Source: Methylosinus sporium (lineage in GTDB: Bacteria > Pseudomonadota > Alphaproteobacteria > Rhizobiales > Beijerinckiaceae). Taken from it: a stretch of 64,000 nucleotides of DNA. A program made the position numbers and the translations under genes. Below the pieces are notes generated by a model, which was given only the letters and a program-made list of their open reading frames with translations, had not been told where the DNA came from and did not search any database. Below, piece after piece: positions 35,222 to 44,328 of the stretch. How positions within the stretch are numbered: position 1 is the stretch's first letter; the number at the start of each line of letters is the position of its first letter. Location: assembly GCF_003113265.1 (NCBI RefSeq), contig NZ_PUIV01000009.1, forward strand, positions 1 to 64,000. Direction: 5' to 3'.

Positions 35222-35497
35222 TCACATGCGGTACTGCTGCAGACGGGTGGTCCGCAGACCGGCGAGGCCATGCTGGTCGATCGACATCTGCCAGCTCAGA
35301 AACTCGTCCACCGTCAGCGTGTAGCGGGTGCAGGCCTCCTCGAGGGAGAGCAGTCCGCCGCGCACCGCCGCGACCACTTCGGCCTTGCGGCGTATCACCC
35401 AGCGCTTGGTCGTGGGCGGCGGCAGATCCGCGACGGTCAAGGGGCTGCCATCGGGGCCGATGACATATTTGACACGCGGACGATGCGTCTCGGTCAT
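35222..35497 (-). CDS. sciP: CtrA inhibitor SciP
   Basis: SciP is a small helix-turn-helix protein that blocks CtrA-activated transcription early in the alphaproteobacterial cell cycle. The 91-residue sequence shows the highly conserved core VKYVIGPDGSPLTVADLPPP, TKRWVIRRKAEVVAAVRGGL, LSLEEACTRYTLTVDEFLSW and HGLAGLRTTRLQQYR. Length and motifs match the Caulobacter protein. A CtrA-like box lies 57-71 bp upstream, consistent with the known control of sciP by CtrA. Its location near flagellar genes fits CtrA control of motility. Confidence 0.95.
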   Translation of the reverse strand: MTETHRPRVKYVIGPDGSPLTVADLPPPTTKRWVIRRKAEVVAAVRGGLLSLEEACTRYTLTVDEFLSWQMSIDQHGLAGLRTTRLQQYRM

Positions 35498-35553
35498 TTT
35501 GTTACTCGCATACTCTCACGATCACTCGACCCCTCCTCTATAGGCGAGGCGAT

Positions 35554-35568
35554 TTAACATTTGCCTAA
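35554..35568 (-). promoter_or_regulatory. CtrA-like box upstream of sciP
   Basis: TTAA-CATTTGC-CTAA differs by one base from the CtrA consensus TTAA-N7-TTAA. It lies 57-71 bp upstream of the sciP start. Sites of the same TTAA-N7-CTAA form, in the same orientation relative to the gene, precede both flagellin genes. Confidence 0.55.
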
Positions 35569-35747
35569 GCCAAACTCCTGTGTTTGCGGCCAATTGAGAA
35601 GTCCGCGTTTACCATAGCTCGCGGCGGATGCGCCCGAGGGGACGAAAACTCGCTCCCGAGAGACGCGTCATCGCGCCGCTCGCGCGGCGAGCGATCGGGA
35701 ATCCAAGGCAATAGCGCGTGTCTTCGCTTCGGCTCCGATCACGCGCC

Positions 35748-36116
35748 CTACTCGCCCGCGACGCGCTCGACCTTCACTCGGGCGAGGCCCGCTGATCGAA
35801 AGCCGAGACATTGCGCGGCATGGACCGAGACGTCGATCACTCTTCCGCGCACGAAAGGACCGCGATCATTGATCGTGACGACCACCGAACGGCCATTGCC
35901 GAGATTGGTCACGCGCGCCTGCGAGCCGAAGGGAAGGCTGCGATGGGCCGCCGTCAGCGCCCCCACACGGCCTCCGCTCGCCGTCCGGCCATGATAACCG
36001 TAGTAAGAGGCCTTACCCACCCAGGATTGCCCTGTCCCGGATTGCCCGGCCCAGGATTCGCACGCCGCCGTCGTCGAACCTGCAACAATCGCCGCTCCGA
36101 TGATCCATTGTTTCAA
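35748..36116 (-). CDS. rlpA: RlpA-like double-psi beta-barrel protein (septal ring lytic transglycosylase family)
   Basis: The 122-residue exported protein begins with a signal sequence ([20 protein letters not shown]). The RlpA-like DPBB domain follows: [60 protein letters not shown] and [12 protein letters not shown]. RlpA proteins cleave naked glycan strands at the septum; the Asp in INDRGPF is conserved. TTAAC could be a weak lipobox but lacks the usual Leu/Val at -3. The SPOR domain of full RlpA is missing. The start is TTG 36116. Confidence 0.85.
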   Translation of the reverse strand: MKQWIIGAAIVAGSTTAACESWAGQSGTGQSWVGKASYYGYHGRTASGGRVGALTAAHRSLPFGSQARVTNLGNGRSVVVTINDRGPFVRGRVIDVSVHAAQCLGFRSAGLARVKVERVAGE

Positions 36117-36610
36117 TGCGCTATCCCCCCATGCCGTTTCTCTCCCGACGGCCGGCCGAGCTCGGACGGCGCTATCGAGTAGACCTGCGCTAAGGGTGAG
36201 TTGTGATCAAATAGTGGCGAGAGCGCCAGCGCCGGATTTTGCCTAGTTCCACGCAAGAAGCCTGAGTAGTCCACCCGAACTATTTCGAGATAATCTATAC
36301 TAAATCCTCAAATATAGACTAATGTATTTTGTAATATATTTGTCATCGATCTACTTTTCTGTGACATAAATGGCACAGGCTTCGAGAATCTGCAGCGAGG
36401 CTGTCAAGCTTTTTCGTGAAGAGGAGGATCGAGCGCAAAGCGACCGGGCCGGGCGAGCGCGAAAATGAGACGATGGCGCTATAGAGGAGCGCGAGCGCGC
36501 CGCCATTTTGGATCGGCAGCGTCGCGGCCGGCATGGCCGACGATCTTTCCGCCGCTTCCCTCAGGAAGCGGTTTTGCACGGCAAAGACATGGCGGAAACG
36601 CCCCTGCCCG
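36117..36610. other. Long intergenic region with an AT-rich island
   Basis: About 490 bp separate rlpA from the SmbP-like gene's downstream hairpin. Bases 36280-36370 are strikingly AT-rich for this genome (CAAATATAGACTAATGTATT, then TTGTAATATATTTGTCATCG). This could be a promoter region, a replication or protein-binding site, or acquired DNA. Frames on either strand in 36343-36624 look spurious. Confidence 0.5.
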
Positions 36611-36653
36611 GGCGCGCGTTCCACCTCCCTCGAGGGGAGGTGGAACGCGCGCC
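36611..36653. repeat. Perfect 19-bp inverted repeat
   Basis: GGCGCGCGTTCCACCTCCC (36611-36629) and its exact complement (36635-36653) flank the loop TCGAG. It lies 35 bp beyond the stop of the SmbP-like gene. It lacks a T run on either side. It may be a REP-like element or a factor-dependent terminator. Confidence 0.8.
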
Positions 36654-36688
36654 CGCGCCGAGGGTTCGAAAGTCAGATCGACTCGAAC

Positions 36689-37024
36689 TTACTTGGCGAC
36701 CTGCTTGAGCTCGGCGTCAGCCGCCTTCACATGATCGCCGGCGGGCGCCAGATGATTTTGGCGAGCCTCCTCGATCGCCGCTTTCAAATGGTCGATCGCA
36801 GCCGCGAGATGCGCGTCGGGCTGGAATTTCTGCAGGGACTCGGCCTTTTCGAGCGCGAGATCGGCGTGATAGGCGACCAGCCCGGTGTCCTTCAGCTTGA
36901 CCTGAGTGATCGCTTCCTCGACGTGATGGGAGGCCCGATCGAGCCGATCGTCGGCGCGAGCCAGCGTCGAGGCGAAAAGAGCGCCGCCGAAAGCGAGCGT
37001 GAGAGCGGCGGTTCTGAGCTTCAT
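36689..37024 (-). CDS. SmbP-like small periplasmic metal-binding protein
   Basis: The 111-residue protein has a signal peptide (LRTAALTLAFGGALFASTLA then RADD) and a helical mature part with regularly spaced His/Glu residues: RASHHVEEAITQVKLK, VAYHADLALEKAESLQ, DAHLAAAIDHLKAAIEEAR, HLAPAGDHVKAADAELK. This resembles SmbP of Nitrosomonas, a small periplasmic metal-binding four-helix protein. ATG 37024 follows GAGGAAACGACC. A role in copper or iron handling would suit a methanotroph, but that is inferred. Confidence 0.68.
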   Translation of the reverse strand: MKLRTAALTLAFGGALFASTLARADDRLDRASHHVEEAITQVKLKDTGLVAYHADLALEKAESLQKFQPDAHLAAAIDHLKAAIEEARQNHLAPAGDHVKAADAELKQVAK

Positions 37025-37172
37025 GGTCGTTTCCTCGTGATCCGGCAGCCTGCACATCGTCACTGAGCGTTTCGATTATTCGCGGTCGCCGAGGATCATG
37101 TCGCGCATTTAAATGCAAGTCGGGGCGGCTTACTAGCCCATGAGAGGGATTTTCGGCCGCGCCCGCCGCGAC

Positions 37173-37379
37173 TCACCAGAATTTCAACGCGGCGAGCAGA
37201 CCTTTCTGCGCGGCCCGACGATCCTGTTCCTTGAGCTCGAGGAGAAGTTGCCGCGCGCTGGCGCGCAGATCGAGCAGCTGCTCGTCCGAAACCTCGAAAT
37301 CGACGGCCGCCGAGCGCAATTCCCGGCGCGCCGCGTCGAGCTTTTCTTGCAATAGGGCGATCAGAGAATTCTTTGCCAT
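37173..37379 (-). CDS. Hypothetical small helical protein
   Basis: The 68-residue frame predicts mostly amphipathic helix (SLIALLQEKLDAARRELRSA and DEQLLDLRASARQLLLELKE) and ends in AALKFW. A purine-rich GAGAGAGAACAAAA leader precedes ATG 37379. Codon use is like the neighbours. I do not recognise the family. It stands alone between the SmbP-like gene and an apparently gene-free stretch. Confidence 0.45.
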   Translation of the reverse strand: MAKNSLIALLQEKLDAARRELRSAAVDFEVSDEQLLDLRASARQLLLELKEQDRRAAQKGLLAALKFW

Positions 37380-37982
37380 TTTTGTTCTCTCTCACTCGCT
37401 TGGGCGAGCCTGAGAGCGGGAGCGGCAAGAGCGCTCGAATTCCCTTTGAGGGGCCTCAATCAGATTCGCCGGTCGGGCCGAGGCCCTCGGTTGGTCGGAA
37501 CGCCCACGCTCGAGCGTCTCGGCGATTATCTTTGAAGTCGCGCCGATCCGCAATCGCGCCGATGTTCCTTCGAAAGCTACGCGATTTCCGCTCGGCAAGG
37601 CCACGTCGATAGCGTTCGACTTTTGTACATCGCGCTGATTCTAATCCTGATCTACACGTCTCGCGGCGCATATCCCCCAATAGCGGAGCCTTGCGCCGTC
37701 GATAAATTCGCCTTCGACGATTCACTGCGTCGCGTCGCGCCGATCGCGTTTTCGTCGAGCCCTTCAGGAACTCCAATGACATCACGCGCGGACATCCACG
37801 CGCGCGAGGCGCAGCCGCTCATCACGGGCATGGCCATGGCGCGCATCGAAAACGCGGCGGCGGGTGGGCCGGAAAGCGAGCCTGCTCGCCGGCGCCATGA
37901 TCATGCGCATTGACGCCCCTACCGCCGGGAGCCTCTCTCTCCCAGATTAGGCGGGGAAACCATGCGCATAGCGGAGGACCGA
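37380..37982. other. Intergenic stretch without a convincing gene
   Basis: Short frames occur on both strands here (for example 37623-37913 plus), but none has a good ribosome-binding site, a recognisable domain or plausible composition. The strong GGAGG site at 37972-37976 belongs to the next gene. I see no structured repeat. Confidence 0.45.
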
Positions 37983-38192
37983 ATGGGCGATCAGATCGAG
38001 CTCTCGCTCACGCTCGAGCGCGTCGACGCAGCGACGCTGCTCGAATGCCTCGAGCGTCAGCTCGAGTCGCTGCAGCGGATCGAGCAGGAGGCCGGCGACG
38101 AACTCTACGCCGCCGCGCAACGTGAGAAGGCCGCCATCATACCGGTGATCATGGCGCTGGAGAGCGCCTTGCGAACCAGCCGGCCGCATTGA
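37983..38192 (+). CDS. Hypothetical small helical protein next to flgI
   Basis: The 69-residue protein (GDQIELSLTLERVDAATLLE and RQLESLQRIEQEAGDELYAA) is predicted to be nearly all helix, probably coiled coil. The start ATG 37983 has an excellent GGAGG six bases upstream. It is convergent with flgI, whose stop lies 9 bp away. Position at the border of the flagellar locus raises the possibility of a small flagellar chaperone, but no family is recognised and this is only a guess. Confidence 0.6.
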   Translation: MGDQIELSLTLERVDAATLLECLERQLESLQRIEQEAGDELYAAAQREKAAIIPVIMALESALRTSRPH

Positions 38193-38201
38193 GATTTCAC
38201 A

Positions 38202-39299
38202 TCATTGAATGACGAGATCCGCCTGTAGGGCGCCCGCGGTCTTGATCGCCTGCAGGATCGAGATGATGCCGGTCGGCTTGAGGCCGATTTGATTGAGCCC
38301 GCGCACCAGCGTGCGCAAGGTCGGCCCCTCCAGCGTCGCGACGCCGCCGACCTCCTCGGTCGCGGTGATGCGCGTCTGGGTCGTGACCGTCGTCCTGCCA
38401 TTGGAGAAAGGCGCCGGCTGCGAGACCTCCGGCGTCTCATTGATGCGCACGGTGAGGCCGCCATGCGTCAACGCCACCGGCGAAATCTTCACGTCCTGGC
38501 CGATCACCACCGTGCCCGTGCGCTCGTCGATGACGACGCGCGCGGGCGTGCTCGGCTCGACGCGCAATTCGCCGATTTCCGCCAGCAGCCGCGTCGCGCC
38601 GCCGCGCGTCGCCGTCAGCGCGACGCTGCGCTCGTCGCGCTCGCGCGCCAGCCGCTGACGATATTTTCCTTGCGTGTAACGATTGATGGCGTCGGCGATG
38701 CGCACCGCGGTCTCGAAATCGGGATTGCGCAGCTCCAGCACCAGCGCGCCATTGTCGCCGGAGGGGCGCGGGGCGTCGCGCTCGATCGTCGCGCCATTGG
38801 GCACGCGTCCCACCGTCGCGACGCCGTGAGTCAGCGTCTCGTTCTGGCCGCCGACGGCGAAGCCCGAGACCGCGATCGGCCCTTGCGCGATCGCATAGAC
38901 ATTGCCGTCGATGCCGGTGAGCGACGTCAGCAGCAGCGTGCCGCCCATCAGCGAGGTGGAGTCGCCCATCGCCGACACGGTCACATCGATCGTCGAGCCG
39001 AAGCCGACGAAGGGCGGCAGCGCCGCCGTCACCATCACCGCGGCGAGATTGCGCGTGCGCAGCGCGCTGTTGCGCACATTGACGCCGAGGCGATCCAGCA
39101 TGGAGGACACGGATTGCTCGGTGAAAGGCGCATTGCGCAGCGTGTCGCCCGTGCCCTGCAGACCGACCACGAGACCATAGCCGAGCAGCTGATAGTCCCG
39201 CACGCCCCGCGGAAAGGTAATGTCCTTGATGCGCACCGAAGCGAGCGCCGGCGCGCTCATCAGCACGAGCAGAACCGCCGCGATCAATCTGCGCATCAT
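38202..39299 (-). CDS. flgI: Flagellar P-ring protein FlgI
   Basis: FlgI forms the ring around the rod in the peptidoglycan layer. The 365-residue protein has a cleaved signal peptide (RRLIAAVLLVLMSAPALASV). Family motifs include DITFPRGVRDYQLLGYGLVV, GLQGTGDTLRNAPFTEQSVS and GGTLLLTSLTGIDGNVYAIA, and the C-terminus is TLVRGLNQIGLKPTGIISIL. The start at 39299 overlaps the flgA stop in an ATGATG context. It is the last gene of the operon starting at motA. Confidence 0.96.
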   Translation of the reverse strand: MMRRLIAAVLLVLMSAPALASVRIKDITFPRGVRDYQLLGYGLVVGLQGTGDTLRNAPFTEQSVSSMLDRLGVNVRNSALRTRNLAAVMVTAALPPFVGFGSTIDVTVSAMGDSTSLMGGTLLLTSLTGIDGNVYAIAQGPIAVSGFAVGGQNETLTHGVATVGRVPNGATIERDAPRPSGDNGALVLELRNPDFETAVRIADAINRYTQGKYRQRLARERDERSVALTATRGGATRLLAEIGELRVEPSTPARVVIDERTGTVVIGQDVKISPVALTHGGLTVRINETPEVSQPAPFSNGRTTVTTQTRITATEEVGGVATLEGPTLRTLVRGLNQIGLKPTGIISILQAIKTAGALQADLVIQ

Positions 39300-39760
39300 C
39301 CCTCGCTCACGCGTATGGAGCCGTCCGGCTGCACGCGGCCATTGACGACGAGCCCGCTGTCCTGATTGCGCACGCGGATGAGATCGCCGACCGAGCCGGC
39401 CTGCAGCGCAGAGCCATAAGCGATGATGACCATGCCGCCTTCGTCGAAGACGATCTTCACCGAGGCGTTGATCGTCACGACCTTGGGGGCGTCGACCGCG
39501 ATCGTCGGAATCGGCCGGTCCGGCAGCAGCGTGCGCCGCGCCACTTTGCCGATGAGCGCGCCTTTCGTCTCCGCGACCGAGCCGTCCGCGCCTGCGCCGA
39601 AGCCGAAAGCCCGTTCGCCGAGCATGGAGTCGCGAATGACGTCGCCGGGATAGATGACGGCGAGCGGCACGGGGAGCATACGCTCCTGCGCGCCGACCGG
39701 CGCGTGGCCGCAAAGGGCCGCGGCCAGCGCGAAAGCGACGAGACGCGGAAGGCGCATCAT
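39296..39760 (-). CDS. flgA: Flagellar P-ring assembly chaperone FlgA
   Basis: FlgA assists polymerisation of FlgI in the periplasm. The 154-residue protein has a signal peptide ([20 protein letters not shown]) and a SAF-like domain with [18 protein letters not shown] and [18 protein letters not shown], plus the C-terminal [20 protein letters not shown] typical of FlgA. It overlaps flgG upstream and flgI downstream by 4 bp each, so the three are translationally coupled. Length is that of the short alphaproteobacterial form. Confidence 0.94.
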   Translation of the reverse strand: MMRLPRLVAFALAAALCGHAPVGAQERMLPVPLAVIYPGDVIRDSMLGERAFGFGAGADGSVAETKGALIGKVARRTLLPDRPIPTIAVDAPKVVTINASVKIVFDEGGMVIIAYGSALQAGSVGDLIRVRNQDSGLVVNGRVQPDGSIRVSEG

Positions 39761-40545
39761 CTGATTCCCTTCGAGACCGTGCCCTCCATCTCGTCCACCG
39801 CCTGGATCACCTTGGAGCTGAGCTCGAAGGCGCGCTGCGCGGAGATGAGATTGACGAGTTCCTTGACCGGATCGACATTCGAGCTCTCGAGATAATATTG
39901 GCTGAGCGTGCCGAAGCCAGGATCTCCCGGCACGCCGACGACCGGCGCGCCGGAGGCGACCGTCTGCCGGAAAAGATTGCCGCCCAGCGCCTCGAGACCG
40001 GATTCATTGGCGAAATTCGCAATCGTCAGCTGACCGAGCTGCTGCGGCGTCGTCTGGCCGCCGATCGTCGCCGAGACGATGCCCGATTGATTGATGGTGA
40101 TCGCCGTGGCGTTGTTGGGAACCACGATGGTCGGCGTCACCAGATAGCCGTCGCCCGTCACCAATTGCCCATTGGCGTTGGTGCTGAAAGAGCCGGCGCG
40201 CGTATAGACCGTCTCGCTGTCCGGGCCGACGATCTGAAACCAGCCGCGGCCTTGCAATGCGAGATCGAGCTGATTGCCCGTCTGCGTGAGCGACCCTTGC
40301 GTCTGCAGGCTGCGAATGGCCGCGAGACGCACGCCGAGGCCGGTCTGCGAGCCTTCCGGGATCGTCGCGTCGCGGCCGCGGTTGGACACGCCCTGCAAGC
40401 GGTCCGCCTGATAGAGCAGATCGGTGAACTCCGCGCGCGAGCGCTTGAACGCCGTCGTATTGATATTGGCGATATTGTTGGAAAGAACTTCGATATTCTG
40501 CTGCTGGGCGTTCATGCCCGTTGCCGCGATGGCGAGCGCTCGCAT
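39757..40545 (-). CDS. flgG: Flagellar distal rod protein FlgG
   Basis: FlgG builds the distal rod. The 262-residue protein has the N-terminal rod motif [20 protein letters not shown], the FlgG-specific [20 protein letters not shown] and [20 protein letters not shown], and the C-terminal [20 protein letters not shown] followed by [10 protein letters not shown]. Length is typical. It is separated from fliE by 17 bp and overlaps flgA by 4 bp. Confidence 0.97.
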   Translation of the reverse strand: MRALAIAATGMNAQQQNIEVLSNNIANINTTAFKRSRAEFTDLLYQADRLQGVSNRGRDATIPEGSQTGLGVRLAAIRSLQTQGSLTQTGNQLDLALQGRGWFQIVGPDSETVYTRAGSFSTNANGQLVTGDGYLVTPTIVVPNNATAITINQSGIVSATIGGQTTPQQLGQLTIANFANESGLEALGGNLFRQTVASGAPVVGVPGDPGFGTLSQYYLESSNVDPVKELVNLISAQRAFELSSKVIQAVDEMEGTVSKGIR

Positions 40546-40562
40546 GACTTACCGTTCCTTTT

Positions 40563-40883
40563 TCAAATCGCCATACGGCTGATTTCCTGATAGGCGCCTA
40601 CCGCCTTGTCGCGCACGGCGATCGCCGTCTGCAGAGCGCGCTCGGCCGACATGATCTCGTCCACCACCTGTTGCACCGAAGCCTTGCCCTGCACGCCGGC
40701 GATGGAGGCCGCTTCGCTCGACTTCACTTTGTCGACGACATCCGTCGTGACCTGCTCGAGCACTTGGGCGAAAGACGCGCCGTCGACCGACGACGCAGCC
40801 GCGCCCTTTGTTGCTCCGCTCAAGGCGGACACGCCCACATTGGAGGCGACCGAGGCGACGATTCCGGGAACGAGTCCGATCAT
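40563..40883 (-). CDS. fliE: Flagellar hook-basal body protein FliE
   Basis: FliE joins the MS ring to the rod. The 106-residue protein has [20 protein letters not shown], the [20 protein letters not shown] middle and the conserved C-terminal helix [20 protein letters not shown] followed by YQEISRMAI. The start overlaps flgC by 4 bp. Order flgB-flgC-fliE is standard. Confidence 0.95.
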   Translation of the reverse strand: MIGLVPGIVASVASNVGVSALSGATKGAAASSVDGASFAQVLEQVTTDVVDKVKSSEAASIAGVQGKASVQQVVDEIMSAERALQTAIAVRDKAVGAYQEISRMAI

Positions 40884-41299
40884 TGGCTTCCCTTCAGCAG
40901 ATCGATCGTCATGGTGAGCAGATCGCGCGCCTGCTTCATGACCTGGAGATTGGCCTCATAAGCGCGATTGGCTTCGCGCATATCGGCGACTTCCGTGAGA
41001 ATATTCACATTCGGAAATTTGACGTTGCCGTTTTTGTCGGCGGCCGGATTGCCGGGATCGTGCTCCACGCGAAACGGCGTGCGATCGACGCCGACAGCGC
41101 CGATGTGGACGAGCTCGGCGCCGGTCGCGCGATCGAGCTCATTGGCGAAAGTGACCGTCTTGCGCACATAAGGATTGGAGCCGGCGGTCGCGCCCGTGGA
41201 CCGCGCATTGGCCATGTTCTCCGCGACGACGCGCAGACGGGAGGATTGCGCCTCGAGGCCCGCCCCGGAAATTTTCATGGAGGCTTTGAGCGCATCCAT
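40880..41299 (-). CDS. flgC: Flagellar proximal rod protein FlgC
   Basis: FlgC is a proximal rod subunit. The 139-residue protein begins with the rod-type helix [20 protein letters not shown] then [15 protein letters not shown]. It ends with [20 protein letters not shown] and [14 protein letters not shown], both family-typical. It follows flgB after 3 bp and overlaps fliE by 4 bp. Confidence 0.96.
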   Translation of the reverse strand: MDALKASMKISGAGLEAQSSRLRVVAENMANARSTGATAGSNPYVRKTVTFANELDRATGAELVHIGAVGVDRTPFRVEHDPGNPAADKNGNVKFPNVNILTEVADMREANRAYEANLQVMKQARDLLTMTIDLLKGSQ

Positions 41300-41302
41300 C
41301 TC

Positions 41303-41686
41303 TTACCCCTTCAACGTCGACATCCACATTCCGTGGAAAGATTTCGATATGCTGGTGCTGAGCGAAAAGGCGCCTCGAATTTCGCCCGCCTTCATCATCT
41401 CCTGCTCGAGGCTGACCGAATTGCCCGAGAGGCTCGTCTCCCAATTCCCGCTCTCCTTGGGCGAGGAGGCGTGCGGATCGAAAGCCGCAGTCTGAATATG
41501 CAGACCATTGGTGCCCGCGAGCTCCAATGCGCTACGATCCAGAACCTTGGAGAAGGGCGCGACATCGACGGCCTTGTAGCCGGGCGTGTTGGCGTTGGCG
41601 ATATTTTGAGCGACGGCCGACTGACGCGCGGAGAGCCAGCTCCGCTGCTTTTCGACGAGATCGAAGAGATAGACCGGCTCGACCAT
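41303..41686 (-). CDS. flgB: Flagellar proximal rod protein FlgB
   Basis: The 127-residue rod protein has SARQSAVAQNIANANTPGYK and AVDVAPFSKVLDRSALELAG near its N-terminus and SLEQEMMKAGEIRGAFSLST near its C-terminus, the hallmarks of FlgB. It is 72 bp from flhB, the largest gap within this operon, so a secondary promoter could lie there. Length is normal. Confidence 0.95.
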   Translation of the reverse strand: MVEPVYLFDLVEKQRSWLSARQSAVAQNIANANTPGYKAVDVAPFSKVLDRSALELAGTNGLHIQTAAFDPHASSPKESGNWETSLSGNSVSLEQEMMKAGEIRGAFSLSTSISKSFHGMWMSTLKG

Positions 41687-41758
41687 GATGCCCCGCGCAG
41701 ATTTGGTAACGGAAAATTATCCGTTCGGTCTTGCGTCAGGCTGGACTTGCGACGACGA

Positions 41759-42844
41759 TCAGCGAGACGCAGCACGCGAGGCCTGGCCGGTGTTGTGCAG
41801 AAAGTGAATGAGCTCCGCGATCGGACGATAGAATTCCGTCGGAATCATCTTGTCGACCTCGACATGATCGTACATCGCACGCGTCAGCGGCGGGCGCTCG
41901 AGCACCGGAACGCCATTCGCCTCGGCGAGCTCCCTGATCTTGAGCGCGATGAGATCGGTTCCCTTGGCGACGACGAGCGGCGCGCCGCCCTCCTCGCGCA
42001 CATAGCGCAGCGCAATGGCGTAATGTGTCGGATTGGCGATGACGAAAGTCGCCTGCGGAACCGCCGCCATCATGCGCCTGCGCGAACGATCGAGCGCGAT
42101 GGAGCGCAGGCGCGCCTTCATCATCGGATCGCCTTCCGACTGCTTGAACTCTTCCTTGATCTCCTGGCGGCTCATGCGCATGTCGCGGCGCCATTTCGTG
42201 CGGCTCCAGGCGAAATCGGCCATCGCCAGCAGGACCACCGGAATGCAGACGACGCTCGTCAGCCGAATAACCAGCTTCAGCAGCAGTCCGGGCGTCTGGC
42301 CCGGCTCGACGCGCATCGAATCGATGATGAGGCCGCGGTCGACATTGAGCGAAAATATCACGGCGCCGGCGATGATGACGATCTTGGCGACGGATTTCGC
42401 GAGTTCGACGAGGCCGGTGACGCTGAAGATTCGCTTCATGCCCTCCTGTGGCGAGATGCGCGACACATCCGGCTCGATGCGCTTGAAGACGAGCCGCGGC
42501 GAGCCCTGGACAAAGGCGGCGACGAGCGCCGAGACGATGAACATTCCGAGAATCGGCGCGAGAAATCCCGCAGTCTCCAGCACGACCGTCTGCGACTGCA
42601 CGTAAGCGTCGGCGGCGTTGGCGAGCGAGAATTGTCCGACATTGCCGAGCATCAGCCCCAGTGAGCCGACCAGACGCGAGCCGATCGTCTGCACGACGAA
42701 AGCGGCGCAAAGCAGAAAAGTGAGAAAGAGCGTGGCGATCGACAAGTCGCGGGAGACGGGCGTCTTGCCCTCTTCCAAAGCGTCGAGAATTTTCTTCTCT
42801 GTCGCCTCTTCTGTTCGTGATTCCTTGTCTTCCGTATCGCTCAT
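41759..42844 (-). CDS. flhB: Flagellar export switch protein FlhB
   Basis: FlhB is a membrane component of the flagellar type III export gate and switches substrate class from hook to filament. The 361-residue protein has an acidic N-terminus (EDKESRTEEATEKKILDALE), four membrane helices, and a cytoplasmic domain with the self-cleavage site ANPTHYAIALRYV. DLIALKIRELAEANGVPVLE follows. The N-terminal FKKI-type helix is intact. It starts 13 bp after fliG. Confidence 0.96.
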   Translation of the reverse strand: MSDTEDKESRTEEATEKKILDALEEGKTPVSRDLSIATLFLTFLLCAAFVVQTIGSRLVGSLGLMLGNVGQFSLANAADAYVQSQTVVLETAGFLAPILGMFIVSALVAAFVQGSPRLVFKRIEPDVSRISPQEGMKRIFSVTGLVELAKSVAKIVIIAGAVIFSLNVDRGLIIDSMRVEPGQTPGLLLKLVIRLTSVVCIPVVLLAMADFAWSRTKWRRDMRMSRQEIKEEFKQSEGDPMMKARLRSIALDRSRRRMMAAVPQATFVIANPTHYAIALRYVREEGGAPLVVAKGTDLIALKIRELAEANGVPVLERPPLTRAMYDHVEVDKMIPTEFYRPIAELIHFLHNTGQASRAASR

Positions 42845-42857
42845 CGCTCAGAGGCCG

Positions 42858-43883
42858 TCATTCGGCGGCCTCCTCGGACGATGCGCTCGAAAGATCGATC
42901 TTGCCTTGCTCGGCCAGCCGCAGAACCGTGTCGGCGATGATTCGGCGGGCTTCCATTATGTCACGACGCGGCGGCGTCGCCCCGCTCCCCAGCTCGGCCT
43001 CCACCATGCGCCGCGTGCGCGCCGACAGCGCTGCGAGCACGAAGTCACGAACATCCACCTCGGCGCCGCGTAGCGCCATGATGACGCGATCGGCGGGAAT
43101 GGCGTCGAACAAGATCATGCGCGCGCGGACATTGAGCTTGGTGATGTCCTCGAAATTGAACAACATGCCCTTCAGCGCTTCGGCGTCGCGCGGGCGCCGC
43201 TCGGACAGGCTGCGCAACAAGCCTTCGGCGTGCTCGCGCTCCATTTTATTGATGATGGCCGCGAGCTTGGCGTTCTTCGCCGCAGAAGCTGTGAGCTCGG
43301 AATTTTGTAGAAGATCCTCCTGCAAGGTCGTCTCGACCAGACGCAGCGCCTCGTCGGTCACCGCCTTGGAGGAGAGCATCCGACGCATGACGTCGTCACG
43401 GAAATCGGCGGGAAGAACCGAGAGCGCCTTGGCTGCGCGCGTCGGATCGATCCGCGACAAGGCCAAGGCCGCCGTCTGCGGATGCTCCTTGGAGAGATAA
43501 TCGATAAAGGCCGCTTCCGGCGCGGCGCCGACTCGATCCCAGACCGCGCCGTTGGAGCTGCCGAGCACATCCGACATGATTTCGGCGATCTGCTCGGGCG
43601 GGATCACGCCCGCGAGCAGCTTCTCCGCCTCGCCCGCCGTGCCGCGAAGCTCAGAGCCGCCGCTCTCCAACTGCGCCATGAAATCGTCGATGAGCGGCTC
43701 TATGGCGCTCGCCGGGACCGCGCCGAGGCCGGCGGCGAATTTCGTGATCTGACGCAGTTCGTTCTGGTCGAAATGCTTCAGAACGCGCTGCGCCACATCC
43801 TTGTCCACCGACAGCAACAGCGCCGCGACTTTCTCCGGGCCATTGAGCGTGCGGCCCGCATCGGCCGCAATCAGACTGGTCAT
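42858..43883 (-). CDS. fliG: Flagellar motor switch protein FliG
   Basis: FliG transmits torque between stator and rotor. The 341-residue protein has an N-terminal domain that binds FliF (LNGPEKVAALLLSVDKDVAQ), the EHPQTAALALSRIDPTRAAK middle segment and the C-terminal torque helix with FNFEDITKLNVRARMILFDA. The motor charges in the last domain are visible in RVIMALRGAEVDVRDFVLAA and LSARTRRMVEAELGSG. It lies between fliN and flhB with short spacers. Confidence 0.96.
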   Translation of the reverse strand: MTSLIAADAGRTLNGPEKVAALLLSVDKDVAQRVLKHFDQNELRQITKFAAGLGAVPASAIEPLIDDFMAQLESGGSELRGTAGEAEKLLAGVIPPEQIAEIMSDVLGSSNGAVWDRVGAAPEAAFIDYLSKEHPQTAALALSRIDPTRAAKALSVLPADFRDDVMRRMLSSKAVTDEALRLVETTLQEDLLQNSELTASAAKNAKLAAIINKMEREHAEGLLRSLSERRPRDAEALKGMLFNFEDITKLNVRARMILFDAIPADRVIMALRGAEVDVRDFVLAALSARTRRMVEAELGSGATPPRRDIMEARRIIADTVLRLAEQGKIDLSSASSEEAAE

Positions 43884-43901
43884 CGCGGGCTCCCGCCTCC
43901 G

Positions 43902-44288
43902 TCACATGCGCCGCGCGCCGCTCCCTGGCTCGATGAGCTCGGTGAGCGAGACCCCGAAGCGCGTATTGTCGTCCTCGACGACCACCACCTCGCCGCGCGC
44001 GATGAGACGTCCGTTGACGACGACATCGACCGGCTCGCCGATCTTCTGATCGAGCGGCACGACGGCGCCGCGCCCGAGCTTGAGAAGATTCGAGACCGGC
44101 ATGGTCACAGAGCCGATCACCACCTGCATGACGACGGGAATGCGGAGGATAGACTCGAATCTGCGCGGGTCGATCTCCGACTCGCGCACCCGCTCCTCCA
44201 TCATCAAATCCTCGCCGATCGCGCGCGAGCCGCCGATCAGCCGCTCGAGCTCCTCGCTCTTCGAGCTCTCCAAATCGAACTCACCCAT
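43902..44288 (-). CDS. fliN: Flagellar motor switch protein FliN
   Basis: FliN forms the lower C ring with FliM. The 128-residue protein has a short variable start and a complete SpoA domain: ILRIPVVMQVVIGSVTMPVS, LLKLGRGAVVPLDQKIGEPV, DVVVNGRLIARGEVVVVEDD and RFGVSLTELIEP. Length is normal for alphaproteobacteria. It starts 40 bp after the fliM stop. Confidence 0.95.
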   Translation of the reverse strand: MGEFDLESSKSEELERLIGGSRAIGEDLMMEERVRESEIDPRRFESILRIPVVMQVVIGSVTMPVSNLLKLGRGAVVPLDQKIGEPVDVVVNGRLIARGEVVVVEDDNTRFGVSLTELIEPGSGARRM

Positions 44289-44328
44289 GTCGATCTCTCC
44301 ATTGTCGAGGCGGCCGTCGCATCGAAGC

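Noticed and set aside
36343-36624. A 93-residue minus-strand frame in the AT-rich intergenic region
   Set aside because: No family resemblance, poor composition and no ribosome-binding site.
40808-42664. A 618-codon plus-strand frame opposite fliE-flgC-flgB-flhB
   Set aside because: It crosses four identified flagellar genes on the other strand and has no recognisable domain.
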